NCBI GenBank assembly: GCA_965243335.1
Contig: OZ251545.1
Span: forward strand, 4,588,001-4,652,000
Length of the DNA stretch: 64,000 nucleotides
Reading direction: 5' to 3'
Source: JAJDXW01 sp965243335
GTDB taxonomy: Bacteria > Pseudomonadota > Gammaproteobacteria > HK1
The translations under genes and the position numbers were made by a program. Under the pieces are notes generated by a model that was given only the letters and a program-made list of their open reading frames with translations, had not been told where the DNA came from and did no database searches. Below are positions 37,454 to 46,159 of the stretch, piece by piece. How positions within the stretch are numbered: the stretch's first letter is position 1; every line of letters begins with the position of its first letter.

Positions 37454-37637
37454 CAGGGCAATCGCATTTGAGATTTCCGAGCGTCGAATGGCGGTTACCA
37501 AGCCCGTTTCGGGCCGATTTCGCGGTTGAGGAACGCTGAGGTAGGCATGATTGGGCGTCCCAAGGGTTCATCTACGGCTGGTCCGGCTGGCTTGGCGGCC
37601 CGGAAACGGCATTTTATGTCCAAATGCGATTGCCCTG
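37454..37637. mobile_element. 184-bp MITE with perfect 17-bp terminal inverted repeats and 10-bp target duplication
   Basis: CAGGGCAATCGCATTTG at 37454-37470 and its exact complement CAAATGCGATTGCCCTG at 37621-37637 bound the element. The same ten bases, CCTCTCACCT, stand outside both ends (37444-37453 and 37638-37647), the footprint of transposition. The interior encodes nothing recognisable. The CAGGG termini and duplication length resemble the ISAs1 family, but that is a tentative match. No transposase is in the window, so it would move only in trans. Confidence 0.88.
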
Positions 37638-37718
37638 CCTCTCACCTGGGGAGGAGTGCAAAGGGGAGTTGCAAGCGATACAGTTGCGGGCCTCGGAAGG
37701 GAGGGCAGGAGGGCGACC

Positions 37719-38192
37719 ATGGCGAAGGTGGCGGATGTGGCTGCATACATCCTCGAAGAGAGCGGCTGCATGTCGGGGTGGAAGCTGCAGAAGCTGGTGT
37801 ACTACTGCCAGGCTTGGCACCTGGTGTGGGAGGACAAGGTCCTGTTCGAGGAGAAGATCGAGGCGTGGGCCAACGGGCCCGTGACCCCGGCGCTCTACAA
37901 GCTGCACGCGGGCGCCTTCGAGGTGACGGAGATCCCGGAAGGCGACCCGCGGGCGCTGTCGGAGGAGGAGATGGAGAGCATCGCAGTGGTGCTCGGCGAC
38001 TACGGGCGCCGCAGCGGCCAGTGGCTGAGCGAGCTGGCCCACATGGAGTCCCCCTGGAAGGAGGCGCGCCAGCGCTGCGGGTGCAAGCCCGGCGACAGGT
38101 GCAACGAGGTGATCCAGCCAGAGGCGATGGCGCTGTACTACGGGGGGCTGCTCGAGCCGGAGGAGCCGCGGGACCCGCACCCGGCAGGATGA
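37719..38192 (+). CDS. Panacea-domain (DUF4065/SocA-like) protein, probable antitoxin
   Basis: A 157-residue protein starting MAKVADVAAYILEESG with a strong ribosome site (GCAGGAGGGCGACC). GWKLQKLVYYCQAWHLVWEDK and EAWANGPVTPALYKLH are the hallmark of the Panacea/DUF4065 domain, which neutralises many unrelated toxins (PanAT systems) and includes SocA. The next gene overlaps by four bases (ATGA), the usual organisation of a toxin-antitoxin pair. The upstream extension in the same frame runs through the MITE and is not used. Confidence 0.88.
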   Translation: MAKVADVAAYILEESGCMSGWKLQKLVYYCQAWHLVWEDKVLFEEKIEAWANGPVTPALYKLHAGAFEVTEIPEGDPRALSEEEMESIAVVLGDYGRRSGQWLSELAHMESPWKEARQRCGCKPGDRCNEVIQPEAMALYYGGLLEPEEPRDPHPAG

Positions 38193-38641
38193 GCGGGCGC
38201 CGGCGCCGGCCGGTACGGGCGAAGGAGCCGAAGCCAGCCAAGCGGACGGTCCACCGAGAAGATCCGGGGAGCACGGACTCGCAGAGCCCGATCTGGTCGT
38301 TCCGGCGGGAAGACTGGGACGGACCCTGGCCTCCGAACAGCCCGGAGTTCGGGCCCGAGGTGGTCAAAGCCCTCGCGAAGCACGAGGGCATGACTTGGGC
38401 GAAGATCAAGCAAGCGACGAAGGGGCGGCGCGGTACGTCGAAGAGCCATGGCATCGACGTGGCGACGGGCCTGACCGACGCGGCGAAGAAGAGGGCGAGG
38501 GAGATCAATCTGGACACCGACGAGGTGTTCTCGCTGCGCATTGACGGCAAGAAACGGATCATCGGCGTGCGCAGGGGGGCGACGCTGGAGATCCTGTGGT
38601 ACGACCGGAACCACGAGGCGGCGCGACAGACGAGGAAGTAG
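38189..38641 (+). CDS. Uncharacterised partner of the Panacea protein, candidate toxin
   Basis: A 150-residue protein overlapping the upstream stop as ATGA. The first 40 residues are basic and Pro-rich. The rest has WDGPWPPNSPEFGPEVV, KIKQATKGRRGTSKSHGID, and a C-terminal strand pair ending in LWYDRNHEAARQ, which recalls small toxins whose C-terminus reads LWWDPNH. I do not recognise a named family. By position it is the presumed toxin. Confidence 0.7.
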   Translation: MSGRRRRPVRAKEPKPAKRTVHREDPGSTDSQSPIWSFRREDWDGPWPPNSPEFGPEVVKALAKHEGMTWAKIKQATKGRRGTSKSHGIDVATGLTDAAKKRAREINLDTDEVFSLRIDGKKRIIGVRRGATLEILWYDRNHEAARQTRK

Positions 38642-38915
38642 GAGCGGAGAGGCAGCGTTGCTCGGGCCGGCGACGGGGGTATGATGCGCCGATTGCGCGG
38701 TGCGGCAGGTTGCGGCGGTGCCTGTGGAGCGGCCTACGGCAAGTCGAGGCTTCTACGAATGCGGCGCGCCCCGGGAGGCGGCGGGAGGGCAGGATGTCTC
38801 CCCGGCGCGGTGCGGCGGCGCACGGCCCGCCCTCGGGTTCGGGGAGCATCGGCGGCAATTGGGGTTCCGGGCGCCATTGGACCTTGACGGGCGCGAGCGC
38901 CTGCGTCTCGCCCGA

Positions 38916-40061
38916 ATGCCGGGCGGCTTCTACGAATTCTTTGCCGGCGGCGGCATGGCCCGGGCTGGCCTCGGGGAACGGTGGCGCTGCCTGTTCGCGA
39001 ACGATTTCAGCCGCAAGAAGGCCGCCGCCTATCGGCGGAACTGGCCGGGCGGCAAGCTCCGGTGCGCGGACGTCCGGGAGGTCACGACCGCCGATCTGCC
39101 GGGGAGCGCCGATCTGGCTTGGGCGTCCTTCCCGTGCCAGGACCTGTCGTTGGCAGGCGGAGGGGCCGGGCTCGGGGGGCCCCGGTCCAGCACCTTCTGG
39201 CCGTTCTGGAGCCTGATGAAGGGTCTCGCCGCAGAAGGCCGGGCGCCCGGAATCGTCGTCCTCGAGAACGTCTGCGGCGCCCTGACCTCCCACGAAGGGA
39301 AGGATTTCGCGGCCATCTGCAACGCCCTGAACGATGGGGGCTATCGCTTCGGGGCGCTGATCGTGGACGCCGCCCTCTTCGTGCCGCAGTCGCGGCCCCG
39401 GCTGTTCGTGGTCGCGGTCAGGGAGGATGCCCGCCTGCCCGCCGGTCTCATCGCCGACAGTCCGCAAAGCCCATTTCATCCCCGAGCGCTCGAGAACGCC
39501 CGCCGCAGGTTGCCGGCCGCCGCCAGGAATGGCTGGATATGGTGGGCGGTCGAGGCGCCGCCGGCGAGGAACAGCCGGCTGTCGGACCTCATCGAAGACG
39601 AGCCCGCGAGCGTCCGGTGGCATACCCCCGCGGAGACCCGAAGGCTCCTGTCCATGATGAGCGGGGTCCACCTCGCGAAGGTGCATGAGGCGAAGCGGCA
39701 GGGCGGCCGTGTGGTCGGCACGGTCTACAAGCGCACCCGGCGCGACGAGGCGGGAAGGAAGGTTCAGCGGGCCGAGGTTCGGTTCGACGGGGTCGCGGGT
39801 TGCCTTCGAACCCCGGCGGGCGGGTCGAGCCGCCAGGTCGTCCTCGTCGTCCAGGGCGGCGAGGTCCGGTCACGGCTGATCTCCAGCCGGGAGACCGCCC
39901 GGCTCATGGGGCTGCCCGACGAGTACGTCCTGCCGGAGAATTACAACGAGGCGTACCACCTGACGGGCGACGGGGTCATCGTGCCGGCGGTCCGCTTCCT
40001 CGCGCACGAGATTCTCGAGCCCGTGCTCGCGGAAACGAAGACCATCGAAGCCGCCGCATGA
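38916..40061 (+). CDS. DNA (cytosine-5) methyltransferase
   Basis: A 381-residue C5 methyltransferase. Motif I is YEFFAGGGMARAGL, motif IV has the catalytic Cys74 in ASFPCQDLSLAG, motif VI is VVLENVCG (117-119), and motif VIII is VPQSRPRLFVV. The target-recognition region spans about residues 180-320, and motifs IX-X close the protein. ATG 38916 lies directly before motif I. The stop overlaps the start of vsr by four bases. No cognate restriction gene is adjacent, so it may be a solitary Dcm-like enzyme. Confidence 0.94.
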   Translation: MPGGFYEFFAGGGMARAGLGERWRCLFANDFSRKKAAAYRRNWPGGKLRCADVREVTTADLPGSADLAWASFPCQDLSLAGGGAGLGGPRSSTFWPFWSLMKGLAAEGRAPGIVVLENVCGALTSHEGKDFAAICNALNDGGYRFGALIVDAALFVPQSRPRLFVVAVREDARLPAGLIADSPQSPFHPRALENARRRLPAAARNGWIWWAVEAPPARNSRLSDLIEDEPASVRWHTPAETRRLLSMMSGVHLAKVHEAKRQGGRVVGTVYKRTRRDEAGRKVQRAEVRFDGVAGCLRTPAGGSSRQVVLVVQGGEVRSRLISSRETARLMGLPDEYVLPENYNEAYHLTGDGVIVPAVRFLAHEILEPVLAETKTIEAAA

Positions 40062-40459
40062 CCACCCTTTCGGAACGCCGCAGCGCGACGATGCGGGCGG
40101 TCCGGGGCCGCGACACCAAGCCGGAAATGCGGGTGCGGCGGCTGCTCCATCGGATGGGTTACCGCTATCGTCTGCACGGGAAGGACCTGGCCGGCAGGCC
40201 GGACATCGTCTTCGGGCCGCGCCGCAAGGTGATCTTCGTCCACGGATGCTTCTGGCACGGGCACGACTGCAAGCGCGGCGCGCGTCTGCCCGCAACCAAC
40301 ACTGATTATTGGCAAACGAAGATCGCGCGAAACGTCGAACGTTACGCCCGCCAGATCGACGCTCTGGCGGCGGAAGGGTGGAAAGCGTTGACCTTGTGGG
40401 AATGCCAGCTGAAGGACGAGCGCGTGTTGAGCCAACGTCTGAGGAAATTTCTCGGTTAG
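40058..40459 (+). CDS. vsr: Very short patch repair endonuclease Vsr
   Basis: A 133-residue Vsr protein. SATMRAVRGRDTKPEMRVRR is the N-terminal signature, GRPDIVF carries the catalytic Asp, and VFVHGCFWHGHDC (here FVHGCFWHGHDC) supplies zinc and active-site residues. It nicks next to T:G mismatches that arise when 5-methylcytosine deaminates, so it protects sites modified by the methyltransferase whose gene it overlaps (ATGA). Confidence 0.95.
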   Translation: MTTLSERRSATMRAVRGRDTKPEMRVRRLLHRMGYRYRLHGKDLAGRPDIVFGPRRKVIFVHGCFWHGHDCKRGARLPATNTDYWQTKIARNVERYARQIDALAAEGWKALTLWECQLKDERVLSQRLRKFLG

Positions 40460-40831
40460 AAATTCGAGGCCGTCATCCGGTCGCTTCCGCAGGACCGCGG
40501 CGTTCGCTCATCAGGATCGGGGGGTTCCGCCCCGGCGACCCACCGTCCATACTTTCCGCGCAGATTCCACGACATGAGGCAGGATCGACCGTGACCAACG
40601 GGCTCCGGGAAATCGTCGCCAACCCGGCAGACAGCGAAGCCGGGCCGGCGGCTTCTCCCGGCAGACCAGCTACACCGGCATCGCCGCGGGCGCCGCTGCC
40701 ACGGCCGGCCCGGGTGACGGAGTCACCGCGTCGGAGGCCGAAGCATACGCCTCGCGAACCCCGTGGCGGGGTGAGCCCGCCTGCGACCGCGGCGGCCCCC
40801 GCCGAGCCCGCCGGACGGGAGAGCGCCGTAC
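40460..40831. other. Gap of about 370 bases, no gene seen
   Basis: Lies between vsr and ispA. Frames across it are low-complexity Pro/Arg/Ala. I see no repeat copy, RNA gene or promoter pair. A small amount of AT-rich sequence follows the vsr stop. Confidence 0.45.
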
Positions 40832-41740
40832 GTGGATGAACGTGCGACCAACGCGGGGATCACCGGAGCGCTGGCCGAGACGGCGGCGGCGGTCGAAGCG
40901 GTCCTCGACGCCGAGCTGCCGCGGGCGGCCGGGGCGCAGGCGCGCCTGTTCGAGGCGATGCGCTACGGCGCCCTCGGCGGCGGGAAGCGGCTGCGGGCGT
41001 TCCTGGTGCGTTCGGGGGCGGGGCTCGCGGGCGCAGACGACGGCGCGGCCCTGCTGGCGGCGGCGGCCGTCGAGATGGTGCACGGCTATTCCCTCATCCA
41101 CGACGACCTGCCGGCGATGGACGACGACGACCTCCGCCGGGGCAGGCCCTCCTGCCACATGGCCTTCGACGAGGCCACCGCCATCCTCGCCGGCGATGCG
41201 CTGCTGACCCTGGCCTTCGAGCTTCTGACCGATCCCCGAACCCACCCGGACCCCTCGGTCCGCTGCGACCTCGTCCGGGGGTTGGCGAAGGCGGCCGGAG
41301 GCGGAGGCATGGTCGGCGGCCAGGTGATCGACCTCGCCGCGGAGCGCGACGGGGCTGACTACGCGCTGACCGTCAAGCTCGAGCGCATGAAGACCGGGGC
41401 GCTCATCGCGTTCTGCTGCGAGGCGGGCGCCATCCTCGCGGGCCGCGACGACGGCGGGCTTCGCCGGTCGCTCCGCGAGTTCGGCGAAGACGTGGGGCTC
41501 GCGTTCCAGGTCATCGACGACGTGCTCGACGTGGTCGGCGACGAAGCCGCCCTCGGGAAGACGGTCGGCAAGGATGCGGCCGCGGGAAAGGCGACGTTCA
41601 CCGCCGCCCTCGGGGTGGAGGGCGCGCGGCGGGAGGCGGCGGCCCTCGTCGAGCGGGCCGTCGCCCGGCTGGACGGGCTCGGCGGCGGGGCCGATCCGCT
41701 CCGGGCCTTCGGCGAATACGTGCTGGCGCGTCGAAGCTGA
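40832..41740 (+). CDS. ispA: Farnesyl/geranyl diphosphate synthase (polyprenyl synthetase)
   Basis: A 302-residue isoprenyl diphosphate synthase. The first Asp-rich motif is DDLPAMDDDDLRRG, the second DDVLDVVGD, and GGGKRLRAFLV binds pyrophosphate. CHMAFDEATAILAGDALL matches the short-chain bacterial IspA group. It condenses isopentenyl diphosphate with allylic diphosphates. It starts at GTG 40832 after a weak GGGAGAG site; an ATG four bases later is out of frame. It is followed by dxs, the usual proteobacterial pairing; xseB is not adjacent. Confidence 0.94.
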   Translation: MDERATNAGITGALAETAAAVEAVLDAELPRAAGAQARLFEAMRYGALGGGKRLRAFLVRSGAGLAGADDGAALLAAAAVEMVHGYSLIHDDLPAMDDDDLRRGRPSCHMAFDEATAILAGDALLTLAFELLTDPRTHPDPSVRCDLVRGLAKAAGGGGMVGGQVIDLAAERDGADYALTVKLERMKTGALIAFCCEAGAILAGRDDGGLRRSLREFGEDVGLAFQVIDDVLDVVGDEAALGKTVGKDAAAGKATFTAALGVEGARREAAALVERAVARLDGLGGGADPLRAFGEYVLARRS

Positions 41741-41838
41741 CGGGGCGCGCCGCGAGGCGTGACGCGGGGATTAGGGTTTCGTCGAGCATTCCGGTCGGCG
41801 ATCATGTCCGGGTGCGCGCGCTGACGTAAGGACCGGGA

Positions 41839-43761
41839 ATGCCCGTCGAAACCCCGCATCTCGACCTCGTCGAATGGCCCCGCGACCTTCGCGGAATGTC
41901 CGTGCGGGAGCTGAAGCGGCTCGCCGACGAGCTGCGCGCCGAGACGATCGACGCGGTCTCCCACACCGGCGGCCACCTCGGGGCCGGGATCGGAGTCGTC
42001 GAGCTGACGGTCGCCCTGCACTACCTGTTCGACACCCCCGAAGACGTCCTGATCTGGGACGTCGGCCACCAGTGCTACCCGCACAAGATCCTGACCGGGC
42101 GGCGCCCGCGGATCCGCACCCTCCGCCAGGGCGGGGGGCTGTCCGGCTTCACCAAGCGGTCGGAGAGCGAGTACGACCCCTTCGGCGCCGCCCACGCCTC
42201 GACCTCGATCTCGTCCGCGCTCGGGTTCGCCGTCTCCCGCGACCTCCAGGGGCGGGCGAACCGGGTCGTCGCGGTCATCGGCGACGGGGCGCTCACCGGC
42301 GGCATGGCCTACGAGGGCCTGAACAACGCCGGATCGATGGACACCCGCCTCATCGTGATCCTCAACGACAACGAGATGTCGATCGCCCCGCCGGTCGGCG
42401 CGATGAGCGGGTATCTCTCGCGGCTGATCTCCTCGAAGCGCTATCGCTCGATCCGCGACATCGCGCGGCACGCGGCGGAGCGGTTCCCGCGGGTGGTCGA
42501 GCACGGGGTGAGGCGGGCCGAGAAGTACGCGCGCGGCCTGGTGACCGGCGGCACCCTGTTCGAGGAGCTCGGCTTCTACTACGTCGGGCCGATCGACGGC
42601 CATGACCTCGACCACCTCCTGCCCATCCTCCGGAACGTGCGCGACGACGCCGCGGCGGGCCCCATCCTGGTCCACGTCTGCACCCGGAAGGGGAAGGGCT
42701 ACGCGCCGGCGGAGGAGTCCGCGGACCGCTACCACGGGGTGTCGAGCTTCGACGTCGGCACCGGGGCCCAGAAGGCGTCGAGCGCCAACGCCCCTCCCTC
42801 CTTCACCAGGGTGTTCGCCCAGAGCCTGGTGACGGAGGCGCGCCTCGACGACCGCATCTGCGCCATCACCGCCGCGATGCCGTCCGGAACCGGGGTGGAC
42901 CTCTTCGAGCGGGTCTTCCCCGACCGGGCCTTCGACGTCGGGCTCGCGGAGCAGCACGCGGTGACCTTCGCGGCCGGCCTCGCGGCGGACGGGATGAAGC
43001 CTTTCGTCGCCATCTACTCGACGTTCCTGCAGCGCGCCTACGACCAGATCGTCCACGACGTGGCGATCCAGGGCCTCCCGGTCCGCTTCGCGATGGACCG
43101 GGCGGGCCTGGTGGGGGCGGACGGGCAGACCCACGCCGGGGCGTACGACGTCGCCTTTCTCGGCTGCCTGCCCGGCATGGTGCTGATGGCGGCGGCGGAC
43201 GAATGCGAGCTGGCGCACATGGTCCGCACCGCGGTCGCCATCGACGACCGGCCGTGCGCGTTCCGCTACCCGCGGGGGGCGGGGTTCGGGGTTGCCCTGC
43301 CGGAGCGCGGGGAGGTCCTGGAGATCGGGAAGGGCCGGATCGTGCGCGAGGGCGCCGAGGTGGCCATCCTGTCCTACGGCGCCCGCCTGCAGGAGGCGCT
43401 CGCCGCGGCCGAGGAGCTCGCCGGGGAAGGCGTCTCGACGACGGTGGCCGATGCGAGGTTCGCGAAGCCCCTCGACGGGGCGCTGGCGCGCGCGCTCGCC
43501 CGGGAGCACGAGCTGCTCATCACCATCGAGGAGGGCGCGGTCGGGGGGTTCGGTGCGCAGGTGCTGCACTTCCTCGCCGGGGAAGGCATCCTGGACGGCG
43601 GCGGGCTCAAGGTCCGCCCCATGGTGCTCCCCGACCGTTTCCTCGACCACGACAAGCCGGACCTCCAGTACGAGGCGGCCGGCCTGCGCTCGGCCCACAT
43701 CCGCGACACGGCGCTCGCGGCGCTCGGCCGCCGGGCGGAAGGACCCGGTTCCGGGTCCTGA
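41839..43761 (+). CDS. dxs: 1-deoxy-D-xylulose-5-phosphate synthase
   Basis: A 640-residue thiamine diphosphate enzyme. DVGHQCYPHKILTGRR, GDGALTGGMAYEGLNNAG (ThDP/Mg binding) and the second-domain blocks AEQHAVTFAAGLA and FAMDRAGLVGADGQTHAG are all in place and the length is standard. It makes DXP from pyruvate and glyceraldehyde 3-phosphate, the first step of the MEP isoprenoid pathway, feeding the enzyme encoded just upstream. AAGGACCGGGA precedes ATG 41839. Confidence 0.97.
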   Translation: MPVETPHLDLVEWPRDLRGMSVRELKRLADELRAETIDAVSHTGGHLGAGIGVVELTVALHYLFDTPEDVLIWDVGHQCYPHKILTGRRPRIRTLRQGGGLSGFTKRSESEYDPFGAAHASTSISSALGFAVSRDLQGRANRVVAVIGDGALTGGMAYEGLNNAGSMDTRLIVILNDNEMSIAPPVGAMSGYLSRLISSKRYRSIRDIARHAAERFPRVVEHGVRRAEKYARGLVTGGTLFEELGFYYVGPIDGHDLDHLLPILRNVRDDAAAGPILVHVCTRKGKGYAPAEESADRYHGVSSFDVGTGAQKASSANAPPSFTRVFAQSLVTEARLDDRICAITAAMPSGTGVDLFERVFPDRAFDVGLAEQHAVTFAAGLAADGMKPFVAIYSTFLQRAYDQIVHDVAIQGLPVRFAMDRAGLVGADGQTHAGAYDVAFLGCLPGMVLMAAADECELAHMVRTAVAIDDRPCAFRYPRGAGFGVALPERGEVLEIGKGRIVREGAEVAILSYGARLQEALAAAEELAGEGVSTTVADARFAKPLDGALARALAREHELLITIEEGAVGGFGAQVLHFLAGEGILDGGGLKVRPMVLPDRFLDHDKPDLQYEAAGLRSAHIRDTALAALGRRAEGPGSGS

Positions 43762-43889
43762 ACGGGCGCCCGGGCCGCGAGCTCGCGCCGTCGCGGAACC
43801 AGGCGCCGCCCGATCTGCCGGGCCGCCGCGCGGCGTAACGAGGGGCAGCCCCACGACGGGGTAAGTCCAGCGCCATTTCCCCGATACGT

Positions 43890-43969
43890 ATGGGGCAGCC
43901 CTCGTTTCGTCATGGGCGCACCACCGCCCGCGTCTCGGGGGCGGCCGGAGCGGAGCCCGGCGGGAGGGC
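43890..43969 (+). repeat. Leader repeat upstream of VapBC (second copy at 52786-52863)
   Basis: GCAGCCCTCGTTTCGTCATG and GGGCGGCCGGAGCGGAGCCC line up with 52786-52863 (about three quarters identical by eye). Both copies lie upstream of a toxin-antitoxin pair, at 80 and 40 bases distance. Confidence 0.6.
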
Positions 43970-43985
43970 CGCAACACCACAGTGG

Positions 43986-44013
43986 TTGACAATCGGACAA
44001 CATGAAGTAGGAT
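43986..44013 (+). promoter_or_regulatory. Sigma-70-type promoter for the VapBC pair
   Basis: TTGACA at 43986-43991, a 16-base spacer and TAGGAT at 44008-44013 form a good housekeeping promoter 38 bases before the antitoxin ATG. The 14-mer GGTTGACAATCGGA recurs at 53459-53472. Confidence 0.6.
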
Positions 44014-44050
44014 TTTCCGACTCTCCAACCACGTCCGGCAGGCGAAATTC

Positions 44051-44299
44051 ATGCACATGGTCAAGCTGCGCCCCAAGAACCAGATCACCCTTCCGGGGAA
44101 GGTGGTGGCCCTGGCCGGACTGAAGGAAGGCGATTTCCTGAACGTCACCGCGGATGGAGCCCGGATCGTCATCACGGCGCAGGAGGTCCGGGTGCGGGGC
44201 GCCGGCTACTCGATGTCCGACCTTCTCGGCGCGGCTTCCGGGGTCTACGGATCGGCGGAGGAGATCGATGCGGAGATTGCCGACGGCCGCGCCGAATGA
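44051..44299 (+). CDS. AbrB/MazE-type antitoxin (VapB)
   Basis: An 82-residue protein. VKLRPKNQITLPGKVVALAGLKEGDFLNV is the AbrB-like swapped-hairpin DNA-binding fold at the N-terminus; the acidic C-terminus (SAEEIDAEIADGRAE) would wrap the toxin. It should repress its own promoter and neutralise the PIN protein encoded next, which it overlaps by four bases (ATGA). ATG 44057 two codons on is an alternative start. Confidence 0.9.
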   Translation: MHMVKLRPKNQITLPGKVVALAGLKEGDFLNVTADGARIVITAQEVRVRGAGYSMSDLLGAASGVYGSAEEIDAEIADGRAE

Positions 44300-44748
44300 G
44301 CGCCGATTGGCCTGCGCTCGGGCGTCGCACCTGCCTCGACGCCAACCTCTACGTCTACGCGCTCGAGGGCGTCGAAACGCACCGCGCGGCGGTGGCCGGG
44401 CTGCTGGCGGCGATCGATCGGCAAGCCGTCAGCGTGGTCGCGAGCGAGCTGCTCTTCACCGAACTCCTGCCCCGTCCCATGAAGGACGGCCGACAAGACC
44501 TGGTCGAACGTTATCTGGAACTGTTCAGCCGTACCTCGCGCATCCATCTGGTACCGGTCGACCGCCGGGTGATCCTGCGTTCCGTCCACCTGCGGGCGGA
44601 TTTCGGGCTGCGGTCGATGGACGCCCTGCATCTGGCGACCGCACTCGTCCACGATTGCGAGACCTTCATCACCAACGATCGACGCCTCGCCCGCGTGGAC
44701 CGGCTCCGCGTGCTCACCCTGCATGATCTGCATGATCCGACGCGCTGA
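44296..44748 (+). CDS. PIN-domain ribonuclease toxin (VapC)
   Basis: A 150-residue PIN domain. The acidic metal-binding residues are in CLDANLYVYAL (Asp), SELLFTELL (Glu), SMDALHLATA (Asp) and FITNDRRL (Asp). It should cleave RNA unless bound by the overlapping upstream antitoxin. All acidic residues are kept, so it looks functional. Confidence 0.92.
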   Translation: MSADWPALGRRTCLDANLYVYALEGVETHRAAVAGLLAAIDRQAVSVVASELLFTELLPRPMKDGRQDLVERYLELFSRTSRIHLVPVDRRVILRSVHLRADFGLRSMDALHLATALVHDCETFITNDRRLARVDRLRVLTLHDLHDPTR

Positions 44749-44797
44749 GGGCCGAACGCGTGGCGCATTCCCCCCGAATGCCTGTACTCCGGCGATC

Positions 44798-46159
44798 ATG
44801 AGCGCACGCACTACCGCCACCGCCCGCGCTCTCGAAGCGATCGGGCGGCTGCTCGAACAGCCCGGCCGGCAGGCGCTGACGCGCGCCGAGGTGAGAGCCT
44901 TGGGGGTCGCGGACGGCGCTTGCGATCGAGCGCTTCGCCGCCTCCGTGAGGCAGGGCGGATCCGGCGCTACGGGTCCGGGATCTACGGGGTCGGGAGCGC
45001 CAAGGTGTTCCAGGCGGCGCCCGAGGCGCTCGAATCGCTGGGCTACCGGATCGTCCCTCCCGAGAGGCTGGACAACTGGTCCGCCCGCCCCAACGGAACC
45101 CTGCTCCGGCTCGATCGCCCCTGCCGGCGGCGAATTCTCGGACACGGGGTGCAGATGAAGTTCGAGACACCGGGCGGACGACGCCTGCGCCCCAGGAAGG
45201 TTTCGATGAGCGCGATGGACGCCTTTCCGGCCCAACGGGAGATCGAGGCCCACTTCGAGAGCTTCCACTACTGCCACTCTCCGGGGCGCGCGGAAAAGGA
45301 CCTGTGCGTCACGAAGGCGCTCGAAGCCCTGGAATCGTTCCGACATCCCGGCGCTTCCCTCGTGCTGGACGGCGCGACCTGCCTGTCACGGTACTACGGC
45401 CTTCTTCGCCGTTTCTCCGAGGACGTGGATCTTCGCATCGTTCTGATCGGAGATCCGGCGGTTCCGGCTGGCCCGAGGGCGCTGGCGCCGCGGACGCCGG
45501 AGCGCCAGCGGAGGCTGAAGGAGGTCGGCGCGGCCTTCCGGGAGCACGTCCATCACGCGCTCCCGTGGCTGATCCCGACCCGCCGGGGGCGGGTTCGGCG
45601 GGACGGCGCGGTCCAGGTGTTCATCGGCCGTTATGAGCCCAGGAATCCGAACGACTCGGTCCAGCCGGGGATCGAGTACGAACTCGTGGACCTGCCGCCG
45701 GTCCTGGCGCGCCGGGAGGTCTTCAGGCTCGGGAGCAGGACCCCGGTGAGCGCGGTGAACCCCCTGGAGATCGCGGCCGGCAAGTGGGCGGCGCTCGCGG
45801 GGCGGACCGCGAGCGGCGGCGCGATGCGGCGGGAGCTGATCCGGCACGTTCACGACCTTGCCGTCCTCCACCCGTACCTTCTCGATCATCGGAACCTCGA
45901 CCAGCTCGCCCCGTTGCTGGTCGAGCGCCACGAGGTCCCGAAGGAGAACGTCGCGCTGCTTCTCGACACCCTGCGGGCGCGCTCCGGGTTCTTCGGCGCC
46001 CGGTACGAAGGCTACCTGGACGATATGGGGACCGAACGAATCGGCGAAGGCCCCCTGGATCATCTTCCCTGGGAAGGCGCGCTCCATCGGCTGGAGCAAA
46101 GCGCCCATGCCGCCGGGCTCCTCTCCGGCCCCGGTTCGAGGCCCGGGCACTGTTCGTAA
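44798..46159 (+). CDS. Fused AbiEi-like antitoxin and AbiEii-like nucleotidyltransferase toxin
   Basis: A single 453-residue frame. Residues 1-about 120 are a winged-helix antitoxin of the AbiEi/DUF6088 type (LTRAEVRALG, RALRRLREAGRIRRYGSGIYG). From about residue 165 the sequence changes to an AbiEii-like nucleotidyltransferase: LVLDGATCLSRYYGLLRRFS followed by EDVDLRIVL is the GxT/S...RxSxDxD motif, and NPLEIAAGKWAAL is the downstream helix. These are normally two genes of a type IV toxin-antitoxin system. I see no stop or frameshift between the parts. The last codons lie inside the 144-bp repeat. A deleted second copy is at 49289. Confidence 0.83.
   Translation: MSARTTATARALEAIGRLLEQPGRQALTRAEVRALGVADGACDRALRRLREAGRIRRYGSGIYGVGSAKVFQAAPEALESLGYRIVPPERLDNWSARPNGTLLRLDRPCRRRILGHGVQMKFETPGGRRLRPRKVSMSAMDAFPAQREIEAHFESFHYCHSPGRAEKDLCVTKALEALESFRHPGASLVLDGATCLSRYYGLLRRFSEDVDLRIVLIGDPAVPAGPRALAPRTPERQRRLKEVGAAFREHVHHALPWLIPTRRGRVRRDGAVQVFIGRYEPRNPNDSVQPGIEYELVDLPPVLARREVFRLGSRTPVSAVNPLEIAAGKWAALAGRTASGGAMRRELIRHVHDLAVLHPYLLDHRNLDQLAPLLVERHEVPKENVALLLDTLRARSGFFGARYEGYLDDMGTERIGEGPLDHLPWEGALHRLEQSAHAAGLLSGPGSRPGHCS

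Noticed and set aside
37551..37718. Upstream start for the Panacea gene giving 213 residues
   Set aside because: The extra 56 residues are encoded by the MITE and leader; ATG 37719 has a strong ribosome site and begins the conserved domain.
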